Shown piece after piece: positions 40,748 to 51,352 of a stretch of 64,000 nucleotides of DNA; the first letter of the stretch is position 1, and the number at the start of each line of letters is the position of its first letter. The DNA lies in NCBI GenBank assembly GCA_002839605.1, contig PGYK01000006.1, forward strand, positions 96,019-160,018. Reading direction: 5' to 3'. The notes under the pieces were generated by a model, which searched no databases, was not told where the DNA came from, and saw only the letters and a list, made by a program, of their open reading frames with translations. A program made the translations under genes and the position numbers. Origin of the DNA: Methanomicrobiales archaeon HGW-Methanomicrobiales-3 (lineage in GTDB: Archaea > Halobacteriota > Methanomicrobia > Methanomicrobiales > Methanospirillaceae).

Positions 40748-43276
40748 CTATGTCAGTACGTATCCGCCGGTCAGGATGGCGTACTGCCCGTCCGGGTTCG
40801 TGACCCGGACGTTCATTGTGCCCGGCGCAACGGTCAGCGGGACGGTGAACGTGGTGGAGATGGTATTTGGCGGGGTGACGATCCCGAGCGGGGCGGTATA
40901 CCGGTAGGTCGTCCCTTCATAGAGCCGGACGCGGGCACCGGCAACGATATTTGTCCCGGTCACGGTGACTGGCACGGCAATACCACGGGCACCGGTGCCG
41001 GGCGAGATACCGTTGATCGTCGGGGCCGGGACGGCCCAGACGCGGAACGCGTTCCGGCGGGTATATGACTGCCCGTCCGGGTTCTGCACGGTGATGTTGT
41101 AATACCCGATGGAGGCACCGGCCGGAATGTTGAGCGTGCCGGTGATCTGCGTCCGTGCGGGGATCGATTCAACGCTCAGGGGCATGGAGGTCAGCGGTAC
41201 CGACGGGTCTCCGCGCCAGTAGGTCACCACGGCACCCGGCTGGAAGTAGTTACCCCGCAGGTTTGTGATCGGGACCGCGTTGCCGGCAATGCCGCTCGAT
41301 GGCGTGCTGCTGGAGATGTACGGGGCCGGGCTTGAGAGAGTGAAATAGTTCGCACGCCAGCCGGTCTTGCCGTCCGGGTTGACGACCGTGATATTGTAGC
41401 CGTTGGCAGGGCTTGCAGAACGACCGAGCAGGTTAAAGGTGCAGATCATCTGCGTTGCTGATACCCAGGTGCAGGTGTCCGCGGTGATGGCCCCAAGGCC
41501 GGGGCCCTCGAAGCGGGCGGTGGCGCCATCCATAAGGTTCGTTCCCGTGATCCGCTCTATGAGTGGCCAGCCAGAGTACCCGGTGCGGTTCGTGAGGCCG
41601 GTCACGGTCGGGAACGTGGAGATGACCCGGAAGGCGTTCCGGAGGGCATACGATTTACCGTCCGTGTTCAGCACCGTGACGTTATAGTACCCGGCAGGGG
41701 CATCGTCCGGAATGACCAGCGAGCCGGTGATCTGGGTACGGGTTGGCACAGTAACAGAGGCCAGCGCAAGCGATGTTGACGGGGCGGCCGGGTCGCCATA
41801 CCAGTAGGTCACAACAGCGTCCGGCTGGAAGTAGTTGCCGCGGAGGTTGGTGATCGCGACCGTTTCGCCCTGCCGTCCGCTCGATGGCGTGCTGCCGGAG
41901 ATGGTCGGGGCCGGGCTTGCGAGCGTGAAGTAGTTCGCACGCCAGCCGGACCGGCCGTCGGGGTTCGTCACCGAGATGTTGTACTGGTACGTTGTGCTGT
42001 TCGGGTACCCGAGCAGGTTGAAGGTGCAGATGAGCTGCGTTGAAGCTACCCACGTACAGCTGTCCGAGGGGATGGTAGCAAGGCCCGGTGCTTCGAAGCG
42101 GGCGGTGGCGCCATCCACAAAGTTCGTGCCCGTGATACGCTCGATGACCGGCCAGCCCCGGTACCCGGTGCGGTTCGTGAGGCCGGTCACGGTCGGGGCA
42201 TTGGAGATGACCCGGAACCGGTTCGCCCGCGTATAGTTCCGGTTGTCCACGTTGGTGACCGTCACATTGTAGTATCCCGGGGGAGCATCAGCGGGGATGG
42301 CAAGAGTGCCCGTGATCCGGGTCGCGTTATGGACGGTGACACCGGTCAGCGGAATGATGGTTGAACCCTGGTGGTAGGTGACGGTCGCCCCCGGCTGGAA
42401 GTAATTGCCCCGCAGATAGGTGATCGCAATGGTCGCCCCCTGCAGCCCGCTCGATGGCGTGCTGCTCGAGATGCTCGGGGCGGCGCTGTACACGTACGGG
42501 TAGTTGCGCCGCATCCCCTGTTTGCCGTCCGGGTTCGTGACGACAAGGTTGTACCGCTGGCTTGGCGGGGCAAGCGGGCTGGTGGGGAGCGTGAAGGTAC
42601 AGACCATCCGGGTTGAGTTGAGCGCCGTGCAGGACGTTGCATGGATCTCGGGAGGGATTCCTGCGGTGAGGTTGAACATCGCCCGTGCGCCGGGCAGGAA
42701 GTTTGTGCCGGTGATGAGCCGGGCAATCGGCCAGCCCCGGTACCCGTAGGTGACGTTGATGCTGGTGACCGTCGGCGCCGGGCCGGTGGGCGTGCAGGGG
42801 TAATCCATCTGCATGATGAGCAGGTGGGTTGAGGAAGTCTCGTCAACAAGCCGGACCCGGACCGGGCAGGCATCGACACTGAGGGCTGTTGGCGCTGAGA
42901 GGTCGGCAGCGTTCGTGGTCGCCCGGTAACCATCGGTGGAGTTGTAGATGTAGAGGGTTGTTCCGGGCTGGAAGACGATCGGGCCGACCGGCTGGGTCCG
43001 GTTGCTGCCGGAGAGCGTGTCGACATAGACGGCGAGGGTGTGGTACGCCCTGCCGGTCTGGTTCAGTTCAGCAGCATCGCCTGCCCGGTGGAAGACCGTG
43101 AGGACGTTCTTGTCAGCAAGGGTCTGGCTGCTGATATTTGCCATGATATAGGCGGTCTTCTGCTCAAGGTGGATCTCACCGAGGAAGAGCGCGGCAATGA
43201 CGATGAAGAGGATGACGACAAGGCACACGATGAGCGTGACTGATACGGATTCAGAGAGGGCGCGATCGTTGTGCAT
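40748..43276 (-). CDS. Large secreted protein with pilin-like N-terminus and TIG/IPT repeats
   Basis: The 842-residue protein begins with a type IV pilin-like signal (DRALSESVSVTLIVCLVVIL, residues 4-23) and a long hydrophobic helix. Then follow a ~110-residue leader domain and at least six IPT/TIG immunoglobulin-like repeats of two alternating kinds, each with GWPxxxRITGTNF or GNYFQPGAxVTY. N-glycosylation sequons are frequent (NAT, NRT, NST). TIG domains occur in adhesins. The end matches a TIG copy with LTGGYVLT. The DNA of neighbouring units is nearly identical (for example 41581 and 42166, 585 bp apart). Likely a surface or pilus-associated adhesin. Confidence 0.85.
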   Translation of the reverse strand: MHNDRALSESVSVTLIVCLVVILFIVIAALFLGEIHLEQKTAYIMANISSQTLADKNVLTVFHRAGDAAELNQTGRAYHTLAVYVDTLSGSNRTQPVGPIVFQPGTTLYIYNSTDGYRATTNAADLSAPTALSVDACPVRVRLVDETSSTHLLIMQMDYPCTPTGPAPTVTSINVTYGYRGWPIARLITGTNFLPGARAMFNLTAGIPPEIHATSCTALNSTRMVCTFTLPTSPLAPPSQRYNLVVTNPDGKQGMRRNYPYVYSAAPSISSSTPSSGLQGATIAITYLRGNYFQPGATVTYHQGSTIIPLTGVTVHNATRITGTLAIPADAPPGYYNVTVTNVDNRNYTRANRFRVISNAPTVTGLTNRTGYRGWPVIERITGTNFVDGATARFEAPGLATIPSDSCTWVASTQLICTFNLLGYPNSTTYQYNISVTNPDGRSGWRANYFTLASPAPTISGSTPSSGRQGETVAITNLRGNYFQPDAVVTYWYGDPAAPSTSLALASVTVPTRTQITGSLVIPDDAPAGYYNVTVLNTDGKSYALRNAFRVISTFPTVTGLTNRTGYSGWPLIERITGTNLMDGATARFEGPGLGAITADTCTWVSATQMICTFNLLGRSASPANGYNITVVNPDGKTGWRANYFTLSSPAPYISSSTPSSGIAGNAVPITNLRGNYFQPGAVVTYWRGDPSVPLTSMPLSVESIPARTQITGTLNIPAGASIGYYNITVQNPDGQSYTRRNAFRVWAVPAPTINGISPGTGARGIAVPVTVTGTNIVAGARVRLYEGTTYRYTAPLGIVTPPNTISTTFTVPLTVAPGTMNVRVTNPDGQYAILTGGYVLT

Positions 43277-43417
43277 AGTCGGGCTATATTTTTACATTCG
43301 CGTTTTGCGGTATATATGCATGAGGGTTTTTTCGTTTTGGTCCGGGGAAAATTCCGGCGCAGTTTTAGGTATTCTGGAGAAAAATACCTGATTTGGGGAG
43401 TTCCCCGCGTGAGAAGA

Positions 43418-45745
43418 TCAGGGCACATGCCACACATCGGTGACCGGGGTGTAGGTTGCCGAGGGCAGGATTGCGTAGTCGAGATTGGCCACAGCACTTC
43501 CCGTATTCTCGAACATCTTCACCACGATATGATGGTATCCTGCGGTGAGGTGCGTGGTCTGTGTGACCGCGGTGGAACCGTGCAGCCCGCCGTTGTCGAT
43601 GAGCTGCACCTCATCCACCCAGAGCCATGACCCGTCATCAGAGGTCAGCCTGAATGAGTAATCCGCATCTGCGGGCACATTGAGATACCCGTCCCACGTG
43701 ACGGAGAAGTCGTTCTGGCTGCCAACAATATCCGCTGGCCATGTCGAACCTCCACCGTCCGTGAAATGGATCGGGTTCTCGATCCGGGTCCCGGCAAGCG
43801 CAGTCCAGGTCTGGCCCGTGTAATAGGAGGCAGAAAAGCCTGGAACAAACGCCCCGACGGTGACATACGCGGGCTCTGTTGCCGTTGAAGCGCCGAAATC
43901 GTTGGAGGCGGTCAGGGTGACAGGGTAGGACCCGGCAGCCAGGTAGGTATGGGATGGGTTCTGTTCCGTTGAAGTAGCCCCGTCCCCGAAGTCCCATAAC
44001 CATGCGGTTGCATCAAGGGAGGTGTCGGTAAACTGGACCGCAAGCGGTGCCATGCCGGCCCGGGGCACACCGGTGAAACCGGCCGTGGGAGCGCTACTGG
44101 GGATATGCCAGATGCTGCCGGCCGGTGAGAAGGTAAGGTCCGCAACCGCTGCACCGGTGTTCTCGTACATCTTCACCACGACATGATGGTACCCGGCAGT
44201 GAGGTGCGTGGTCCCGGTTACCGCGGTGGAACCGTGCAGCCCGCCGTTGTCGATGAGTTGCACCTCGTCCACCCAGAGCCATGAACCGTCGTCTGATGTC
44301 AGCGTGAAGGTGTAGTCGGCATCAGCAGGGACGAGCAGGTACCCGTCCCACGTGACCGAGAAGTCGTTCTGCCGCCCGACCAGGCTCACCGGCCAAGTCG
44401 AGCCGCTGCCGTCTGAGAAGTGGATGCCGTTATCGACCCGTGTTGCTGCAAGATCACTCCAGCTCTGGCCGCGATAGTAAGAGGCAAGGAAGCCGGGGGT
44501 GAAGGATCCCACGGTGATATACCCGGCCTTGGTCTCGGTTGCAACGCCAAAGGAGTTGGAACTTGTCAGGGTGACCGGGTACGTCCCGGCACCGGTGTAC
44601 GTGTGGGCCGGGTTCTGGACGGTTATAACAGGTGAGCCATCGCCGAAATTCCAGGCCCATGCGGTCGCATCGACGGATGCGTCGGTGAACTGGACCGCGA
44701 GCGGGGCAGGACCGGCCCGGGGCACGCCGGTGAAATCAGCGGTCGGTGCGGTGCTCGGGATATGCCAGAGGTTGGAGACCAGCTGGGGGGAGGCCATCCC
44801 CGGGGTCTGGTACTGGAGGTCGATGACTGCCGCGCCGGTGTTTTCGAACATCCAGACCGTGATCGGGTAATACCCGGGAGTCATGTGCCGGGTTCCACTC
44901 ACCGAAGTGTACCCGTGGAGCCCCCCGTTGCTGATGAAGTTTGAGGTCCCGCCAAGGTCCATGAAGGAGCCGTCATCGGATGAGAGGGTGAAGGTGTAGT
45001 CGTCTTCGGTGTCGATCCTGATGAGCCCGTCATACTTTGCCGAGAAAGAGTCTGTTTTTCCCAGGTACGCGTTTGGCCAGTTGCTGACATCCGATGCCCG
45101 GCCGCTGGCGGAGTCGGCGAAATGGACCCGGTTCACGATCGTGGTCGTGACCGGGACCGTCCAGGCCTGGTCGCTGTAATAGGTGGCAACAAGACCCGGG
45201 GTGTACGGCGATGCGGACGCGGTGCCGGAACCCCCGACGAGGACATCCACGGAATTGATCGTGACAGGTATGGTATTGTCGATGGTCTTGATCGTCCAGA
45301 TGCCTCCTTCGAGATCAACAAGAGGCCCGTAGGTTGGGATAGCGTTGATGCGCTCAGTGAGGCTGTCAACCACGTGATACCCGGTGGCGTCGCGGTAGAA
45401 GTACACGGAGTCGCCCGGGTTCCAGGCATAATCGGTGATGAGGGGGGAGGGCCGTGGCGAATGCACCAGACCCGAGGGCGAGATGAGGGTGAACCTCACT
45501 TCAGGATAGTGTGCCGACCCGGTCGCATTGAGGGATCCGACATCGCCGTTCTGGTGGAAGAGCCGGATGGCATGGGCATTCAGGTGCGTCGGGATGTCTT
45601 CGGCAGACTCCGCGATGTTGATGTTCGTCCTGAGCAGGCTCTCGTACCCGAAGAAGAAGCCCCAGGCTATGATTGCCAGGATGACAACAAGGCAGATGAT
45701 GAGGGTGATGGAGACGGAGTCTGAAAGGGCGCGATCGGGGGACAT
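43418..45745 (-). CDS. Secreted protein with pilin-like N-terminus, PA14 and PKD domains
   Basis: The 775-residue protein opens with a pilin-like signal ([20 protein letters not shown]), close to that of the TIG protein, then a ~150-residue region and three PA14-like carbohydrate-binding units ([30 protein letters not shown]) alternating with two PKD domains ([42 protein letters not shown]). PA14 modules bind glycans. Repeated DNA (e.g. 43571 and 44226, 655 bp apart) marks recent unit duplication. Gene order and N-terminus suggest a paralogous leader with different cargo domains, displayed on the cell surface. Confidence 0.85.
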   Translation of the reverse strand: MSPDRALSDSVSITLIICLVVILAIIAWGFFFGYESLLRTNINIAESAEDIPTHLNAHAIRLFHQNGDVGSLNATGSAHYPEVRFTLISPSGLVHSPRPSPLITDYAWNPGDSVYFYRDATGYHVVDSLTERINAIPTYGPLVDLEGGIWTIKTIDNTIPVTINSVDVLVGGSGTASASPYTPGLVATYYSDQAWTVPVTTTIVNRVHFADSASGRASDVSNWPNAYLGKTDSFSAKYDGLIRIDTEDDYTFTLSSDDGSFMDLGGTSNFISNGGLHGYTSVSGTRHMTPGYYPITVWMFENTGAAVIDLQYQTPGMASPQLVSNLWHIPSTAPTADFTGVPRAGPAPLAVQFTDASVDATAWAWNFGDGSPVITVQNPAHTYTGAGTYPVTLTSSNSFGVATETKAGYITVGSFTPGFLASYYRGQSWSDLAATRVDNGIHFSDGSGSTWPVSLVGRQNDFSVTWDGYLLVPADADYTFTLTSDDGSWLWVDEVQLIDNGGLHGSTAVTGTTHLTAGYHHVVVKMYENTGAAVADLTFSPAGSIWHIPSSAPTAGFTGVPRAGMAPLAVQFTDTSLDATAWLWDFGDGATSTEQNPSHTYLAAGSYPVTLTASNDFGASTATEPAYVTVGAFVPGFSASYYTGQTWTALAGTRIENPIHFTDGGGSTWPADIVGSQNDFSVTWDGYLNVPADADYSFRLTSDDGSWLWVDEVQLIDNGGLHGSTAVTQTTHLTAGYHHIVVKMFENTGSAVANLDYAILPSATYTPVTDVWHVP

Positions 45746-45849
45746 GGGAGATAGTATATCTACATTTCTATGGAAAACAATATAAACACGCCGAAAATTG
45801 ATCTCCCCCGAATTATTAATATTTGAGAGATACTGTAGAGTAATGTGTT

Positions 45850-47202
45850 ATGGACGACCTGAACCCTGGCAGCGATGAACCAATCCTGAAAAAATTCCCA
45901 AAAATCATTGTCAATGGCGTCAGGTATGAGGCGGTTCTCACCAACCGGCGTATCGTTCTTACGGAACGCGAGACCGGAAAAATTTTTAAAGATATTTTGT
46001 ACTCCGCTATCACGCGAGCCGTTTCTGGTGTCAATTCCATTCGCGAACCAACACTTCTGCTCAGCATCAACCCTCCTGCCGGAGAAGAGCGATCGCTTGA
46101 ACTCATCTTTGTCTATCAGCCCGGCGGCATGAATGTCCAGAACATCGAGTCCTGCGCAGATATCCTGCAAGACCACCAGGTAACGGTACAGAGAATAAAG
46201 AGCCCGTACAGCGCCGGGCCAATGAACCGGATTCAGGCACTCACGCCCGGGATGCAGGCCGGGGTGGAGGGCGAGAGTCGTCCCGCGGTTCCCGACATGG
46301 GGCTGATGAGTACACTCCGGTCAGGCAGGGAACTCCCTCCTGAGGAATCCCAAAAAACACCGTATCTTATCGCCATTGTGGGGATCGTGGTGATACTCGC
46401 CGTCATTGCCGCGGGTGTGTTCATTGCCGGGCAGGGGCCGGATGAGATCATCCCCTCAACAAACCGGAATTCATCGTACCCGGTCCCGACGGAAACTGCG
46501 GCACCTACGGTCGTGGTGACAACGACAACCCCCGTTGCCCCGGCACTTACCGTGACCCCGTCGCAGATGACAGTTCCACCCAATGGCATCTGGTTTTCGG
46601 TCACGTATCCCGGAAACTTTACCGGAACGGTCAAAGCAAAGGGGTGGGAAACTGCGATTGGGAGTAGCGGCACGTACCTTGTCCAGTTACCAGTCGAGAA
46701 TGCCCTTATCGAAGGATCGGTCGGGAAGGCTGATGGAACGGGAGATGCCATGGAGGTTGTAGTCTTGAATGGTGGCACTGGCATCTGGAAGGGATCAACA
46801 ACAAAACCCTATGGGACAATTGAGATCCGTGTCCCGGTAGGTACTGCTGTGATCAGCATGCCGCCCCCAGCCCCTGCACCCACAGAGATTGCAGCTGCCC
46901 CGACCCCAGACACCTCGCTGGTTCTGCCGCCCATCCCTGCAACAGGGGTATGGGTACGGGTGGCTTACCCGGGGAACTATACCGGCACGATCAGGACAAA
47001 CGGGATCGAGCGGGACGTGAACGGTTCCGGCGTCCGTGATTACCAGGTGGCGCTTACCGTCGGCAATGTCCAGGGAATATTTAAAAAAGAAGACGGATCT
47101 GCTAAGAACCTGGTCGTCCAGATATACCGGGAAAATACCCTCATCGCTCTTGCAAATACGTCTAAGCCGCAGGGAATCGTCGAGTTCCAGACACTTGTGT
47201 AG
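45850..47202 (+). CDS. Membrane protein with N-terminal PH-like domain and two C-terminal repeats
   Basis: The 450-residue protein has a ~115-residue cytoplasmic domain resembling bacterial PH-like folds (FPKIIVNGVRYEAVLTNRRIVL), a charged linker, one membrane helix (~177-200, LIAIVGIVVILAVIAAGVF), a Thr/Pro linker, and two outside repeats of ~80 residues: GIWFSVTYPGNFTGTVKAKG and GVWVRVAYPGNYTGTIRTNG. Function unknown. It is the only rightward gene in the surface cluster; a TTATTAATATTT box sits ~30 bp before the ATG and the divergent neighbour begins at 45745. Confidence 0.75.
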   Translation: MDDLNPGSDEPILKKFPKIIVNGVRYEAVLTNRRIVLTERETGKIFKDILYSAITRAVSGVNSIREPTLLLSINPPAGEERSLELIFVYQPGGMNVQNIESCADILQDHQVTVQRIKSPYSAGPMNRIQALTPGMQAGVEGESRPAVPDMGLMSTLRSGRELPPEESQKTPYLIAIVGIVVILAVIAAGVFIAGQGPDEIIPSTNRNSSYPVPTETAAPTVVVTTTTPVAPALTVTPSQMTVPPNGIWFSVTYPGNFTGTVKAKGWETAIGSSGTYLVQLPVENALIEGSVGKADGTGDAMEVVVLNGGTGIWKGSTTKPYGTIEIRVPVGTAVISMPPPAPAPTEIAAAPTPDTSLVLPPIPATGVWVRVAYPGNYTGTIRTNGIERDVNGSGVRDYQVALTVGNVQGIFKKEDGSAKNLVVQIYRENTLIALANTSKPQGIVEFQTLV

Positions 47203-47337
47203 AGAGAAAACCCATTCCCGATCCGGGATTGCCTGTGAGCTGATAATGAAACGGTGGGAGGAGCGAGGGGAGTATGTCAGGGGAGATTCGGCCCCGGGCA
47301 TTGTTCCCTCGCCGTTTCGAAAAATTCACCATTCCCG

Positions 47338-48942
47338 TTAAAATGGATAATCGTCGGCGCTGCTGAAATAGTCATTCAGTTTCTTAAACGTTACCGTTGT
47401 CCCGCCACTCGTGACGTAGAACCCGTCTTTGGCAACCACGACACCCTCAAAGGCCTTTCCGGCAAAGGTCACCCGCCCGTTGGGGGCAAATAGTACGCCG
47501 GTAATCGTGCTGCCGCCATATCCGGTGAGGGAGATATCCCCGGTGCGGGCGACAACGATCACATTGCTTGCACTCGGTCCACCGGTAGAAGAATAACTTT
47601 CTGCAATTATTTTTTTGTTGTTGGTCAACGGTCCTCCGGCCACATAGCCCCGATCAGCATACCAGGCAGCGGGTTTTGCCTGGGGGATAACCGGGTCGGG
47701 AATGAGAAATCCCGGGACACTTGCCTGTTTGATGCATTTGTCTGTGATGGCCGTACTCATGCCGTTCGGATAGATGAAATTCCCAGTGTAGTAAATGCGT
47801 GCGTTGGCGTCAAGGGTGGGGGTCCAGCCCAGGGTAAGATCCCCGTCAACATATACAATATTATGGATCTTGGCATCTTTTAATTCGAAATTCCCCGCAA
47901 CATACACATCGCCGTAGATGTCACGCCCCCCGCTCCACAACTTCAGGTTCCCGTTGACATAGATATTCCCGGGATTGGTGGGGGATCCAAGTCCTGCACT
48001 CCCGCCATCAAGGGTCAGATCGCCATCTACGTAGATCCTATGGACCAGGAGTTCGGAACCCCCGTTGAGGTCTGATGTAACAAGGGGCCCGGCAATGAAT
48101 ATCGTAGCGTCCGGCCCGATAACACGGGAACCTTCAAAATAAAATTTCGTCCCGAAAACACCAACATTTTCATTGGTGATGAAATCAGAAAATGATTGCT
48201 TTACCCTGATATAGTCAGCCCGGACCAGCGTGTTGCTGCCACCACTGTTTGTCGCCGTCAGCGTGACCGTATAATTACCGGCAGTTGTGTACAGGTGCTC
48301 CGGGTGCTGGAGTGTGTTGCCGGTCGTGTTGCCGTCCCCGAAATCCCATAACCAAAATTCCGGGAAGTTCGTTGACGTATCCGCAAAACTAACGCTTAAC
48401 GGCCGTATGCCGGATAATGGTGCGCCATTAAACCCGGCAACCGGTGCCGGGACCGGTGTTGCTGTGGGAGTCACTGTGGACGTGCCCGTGATTGTTACCG
48501 GGGTCAATGTAGGGGTCATTGTCCCGAGGTACCGGGTTGTCAGGATCTGCTGGAACTGGTCGCCTTTCTTGTAAATGATATCTACCTTGTTCGGCATGGT
48601 GAATTCATACCGTGGGTCAGATGAGAGATCGATCCGGATCAAATCACCAACTGACCAGTCGCTGCCACAATCTGTACAGATCAGATCTCCTGAAGGAAGG
48701 AGGTCATTGTCGATACGGACCTCCATCTCCTCAAACGCGAGCATGTTGCCGCCTTCATGGCGGATCTCGATGATTTTTGTTTCATTGGAGATGGAGACCG
48801 CGATAGCCGGAAGTTTCTCAGGCGCGGGTTGTGAGAAGAGGGCGAGGGCAACAAGACCAATAGCAGTAACAAGAATCGCAATCAGAATAACGGTCCCTAC
48901 CATCTCTGCCGCTGCATCTTCACCATGAGAACTTCGTGCCAT
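47338..48942 (-). CDS. Pilin-like surface protein with PKD domain and bactofilin-like repeat region
   Basis: The 534-residue protein has a type IV pilin N-terminal domain (EMVGTVILIAILVTAIGLVAL), a conserved pilin-class region to ~135, a Thr/Pro linker, a PKD domain ([21 protein letters not shown]), and a ~220-residue right-handed beta-helix-like section with repeated YVDGDLTLDG, YVNGNLKLWSGG, YVAGNFELKD, YVDGDLTLGW units resembling bactofilin/polymer-forming proteins. It may assemble as a surface polymer. It is not operonic with the next leftward genes by overlap, though only 104 bp separates it from the pilin-like gene at 49047. Confidence 0.82.
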   Translation of the reverse strand: MARSSHGEDAAAEMVGTVILIAILVTAIGLVALALFSQPAPEKLPAIAVSISNETKIIEIRHEGGNMLAFEEMEVRIDNDLLPSGDLICTDCGSDWSVGDLIRIDLSSDPRYEFTMPNKVDIIYKKGDQFQQILTTRYLGTMTPTLTPVTITGTSTVTPTATPVPAPVAGFNGAPLSGIRPLSVSFADTSTNFPEFWLWDFGDGNTTGNTLQHPEHLYTTAGNYTVTLTATNSGGSNTLVRADYIRVKQSFSDFITNENVGVFGTKFYFEGSRVIGPDATIFIAGPLVTSDLNGGSELLVHRIYVDGDLTLDGGSAGLGSPTNPGNIYVNGNLKLWSGGRDIYGDVYVAGNFELKDAKIHNIVYVDGDLTLGWTPTLDANARIYYTGNFIYPNGMSTAITDKCIKQASVPGFLIPDPVIPQAKPAAWYADRGYVAGGPLTNNKKIIAESYSSTGGPSASNVIVVARTGDISLTGYGGSTITGVLFAPNGRVTFAGKAFEGVVVAKDGFYVTSGGTTVTFKKLNDYFSSADDYPF

Positions 48943-49046
48943 AGAACCTGCCGGACTATTGAATTGTATCGTCTTCCTGTGTGGATATTCACAACCTGCG
49001 TTATTTATTCCTTTTCACCCGGCACTCGCATGGGCAGGCTCGATAG

Positions 49047-50234
49047 TTAGGGAGAATCGGCGATGCACCACGGACAATAGGGTGCAGCAGCGTTCAATTC
49101 AGTGCCGCCCACAACGATATGATCGGCCCTGCCAACGATATGGACTGAGCCCGGGTTCCTCTTCTTCGTATCGATCAGGAACAAACCTGCCGGTGATGGC
49201 TTGATGTTGGTCAGTTGGATCGACTGGGTGTTCCTGCCACTGATGATTGGAGTATTATTGACAACAAGCACGGTTTCTGTCTTACGAGAGGGGGTAGTAA
49301 GCTGGAGCGTTGATTGCAGGGTGGCGGGATCATAGGACATGACCCGGGTATGGAGAAGCTCCACAGCCGTTGCCGGTCCTGGAACGCTCACCCCGTTGAT
49401 TTTCAGGTAAACTGGATTTCCTGACAATTCCCAAATTGATGCTGTTACACCGAATGCAGTAAAATAGTCGGTATCCGTTGAGGCGATTGTAATTTGGACC
49501 TCGTCCCCGTTCTGGAGGTCCACTTTTTGTCGGGAGCCGGGAGTCGCGGTATTGTTGAAGATTATTGATGACCCACCCGATGTGTCTGTCACGGTAAAGG
49601 AGAAAACCTGCCCGGTGGAGAAGGGGACATACGAGGGATCCAGATTCTGTTTATAGAGGCTTACACTGTGCCGGGAAAGATTATCCCGGTACATTCCGAC
49701 AACTGCAGACGGGGATACATAGTTGTAACAGGAGGGCTCGATAAACCCGGCTTTAGCACATGCGTCAAGTGAGGAGCCTGACAGTTTATACTCAGGAATA
49801 ACGGCCGGGGTGACCGAGAGCTCTGCCGATCCGGAACGAATGGCTTTTGAACCTGACCCGGTAGGATCATACACGATAAAAACATCGTGGGACTCCGCCG
49901 ATACCCCGTTAATAACGAGAGTTTTCCCGAGGGACCAGAAATCACCACCGCCAATAATCTCGTGAGGCAGGATGTTCCCGTCAACAACAACAGAGAACTG
50001 ACCCTCTTTGAGCGCGTCCCCCCCATTGTGATAGAGATACAGGTTCTCAGTATTATCAGTCCCGACCATGAAATTCAGGTTTGGGATCTTTTCAGGAGGG
50101 GTCTGGGAGAACATCAGTACTGCAACCAGCGAAACAGCAACCACCACAAGCGAGATCAGGAGAATCGAACTGATGACTTCAGACACACCACGTGAGGTAT
50201 CGAACATCCGGTCCCGTGAATCCTGTGTTTTCAT
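49047..50234 (-). CDS. Archaeal type IV pilin-domain secreted protein
   Basis: The 395-residue protein has a pilin N-terminal domain (RGVSEVISSILLISLVVVAVS, then FSQTPPEKIPNLNFMVG), the same layout as the 47338 protein (PEKLPAIAVS). The rest is a beta-rich secreted region with several short Asn-X-Ser/Thr sites and a C-terminal CPWC. No known enzymatic domain is visible. It lies 22 bp downstream of the pilin-like gene at 50257 in the leftward direction, likely one operon. Confidence 0.8.
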   Translation of the reverse strand: MKTQDSRDRMFDTSRGVSEVISSILLISLVVVAVSLVAVLMFSQTPPEKIPNLNFMVGTDNTENLYLYHNGGDALKEGQFSVVVDGNILPHEIIGGGDFWSLGKTLVINGVSAESHDVFIVYDPTGSGSKAIRSGSAELSVTPAVIPEYKLSGSSLDACAKAGFIEPSCYNYVSPSAVVGMYRDNLSRHSVSLYKQNLDPSYVPFSTGQVFSFTVTDTSGGSSIIFNNTATPGSRQKVDLQNGDEVQITIASTDTDYFTAFGVTASIWELSGNPVYLKINGVSVPGPATAVELLHTRVMSYDPATLQSTLQLTTPSRKTETVLVVNNTPIISGRNTQSIQLTNIKPSPAGLFLIDTKKRNPGSVHIVGRADHIVVGGTELNAAAPYCPWCIADSP

Positions 50235-50256
50235 GATATAAACCCCTCCCTGCAGC

Positions 50257-51216
50257 TCAGGTCAGCCCCGACATGATGTTGTTGAGAGACACGTAATAAT
50301 CAACCCGGCGAATGGTTAGAATAACGCCTCCGCTGCCGCTCGCAGGGGGGGAGGTTATCCGCATGTATGCGGTATAACTGTCGGGAGCAATCGTGTTGAT
50401 ACCCGATGAGTACCAATCGGTATCCGAGTCCGCGATAAGACCCCGTTTCCGCGTCTCATTGAAAACACTCAGCCACATGTTGGCACTCTGCATATCCGAT
50501 ACGTTAACAGAAACCTGGACCCAATTGTTCGGGCGGTTATCGACAACGATCTCAGGAGGACGCATCCAGGTATCCACCCGGACAGGGCCGTTTCCACCAA
50601 AAGAACTACCGCCAACCAGCTGGATAGGGACGAGGTTCACCATGGCAAGATCGTAGTCAGACTCGTTTTTTGCTTTAATGAAGGAGATTGGGGGGGAGAC
50701 CCGGCAGGTCTTGCCGGAATCCGATCCGATGTCCTGGGCAAGAAATACTCCCCCGGTCTGGTAGTAATACCGTTGTTGTATCCAGTAATTATTCTGGGAC
50801 TGGTATTCAAGGATGGAGAGGATGAACGAGTAGTCCCCGCTATTGCTGGTATTGATCCACATACGATCCCCGGGATCTTTGACCGAAATGACTGCCGATG
50901 AACCAATGGGTTTCAATAACTGGAGAAAGACTCCCGATGCCTGGGTGTTCCCCCCACCAGTCCCGAGGTTCATCGAGGAAGAAACGGAAATACCCTTCTC
51001 ATCATTCAGCCAGAGGGAATCGAGAGTGATTTTGTAATCCGTGAACCGGTCCCTGACATCGTTCATGTGGGAGATCTCATCTTCCCTACCCTCAGCAGGA
51101 ACAGCGTACATCATCCACAGCGCCATGGCAGCGATGATCACGCCCAACAACAGGACAAAACCCACGACCTCCGATAAGCCGTACTCATTCCGCTCCGCCG
51201 CTGCACCGTCTCTCAT
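50257..51216 (-). CDS. Archaeal pilin-like secreted protein (DUF7289-like)
   Basis: The 319-residue protein begins with a pilin-like signal (NEYGLSEVVGFVLLLGVIIA) and a MMYAVPAEGREDEISHMNDVRDRF segment found in a class of methanogen and haloarchaeal secreted proteins. A beta-rich domain with YSFILSILEYQSQNNYW and NNWVQVSVNVSDM follows. It heads the leftward pair with 49047. The function may be as a minor pilin or surface display anchor. An ATTAATAG stretch lies just upstream of the start. Confidence 0.78.
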   Translation of the reverse strand: MRDGAAAERNEYGLSEVVGFVLLLGVIIAAMALWMMYAVPAEGREDEISHMNDVRDRFTDYKITLDSLWLNDEKGISVSSSMNLGTGGGNTQASGVFLQLLKPIGSSAVISVKDPGDRMWINTSNSGDYSFILSILEYQSQNNYWIQQRYYYQTGGVFLAQDIGSDSGKTCRVSPPISFIKAKNESDYDLAMVNLVPIQLVGGSSFGGNGPVRVDTWMRPPEIVVDNRPNNWVQVSVNVSDMQSANMWLSVFNETRKRGLIADSDTDWYSSGINTIAPDSYTAYMRITSPPASGSGGVILTIRRVDYYVSLNNIMSGLT

Positions 51217-51352
51217 GATCTATTAATTCGTATGTGGCCTGGCTAATAAAGATATACTTCGGAATACCGGCAGCGGGGAAATCAATGGGCCTGATCATTG
51301 CTGAGCCACGGCCGGATACAACCGGAGCCCGCGAGCCGGCGCTGAAGAATTG

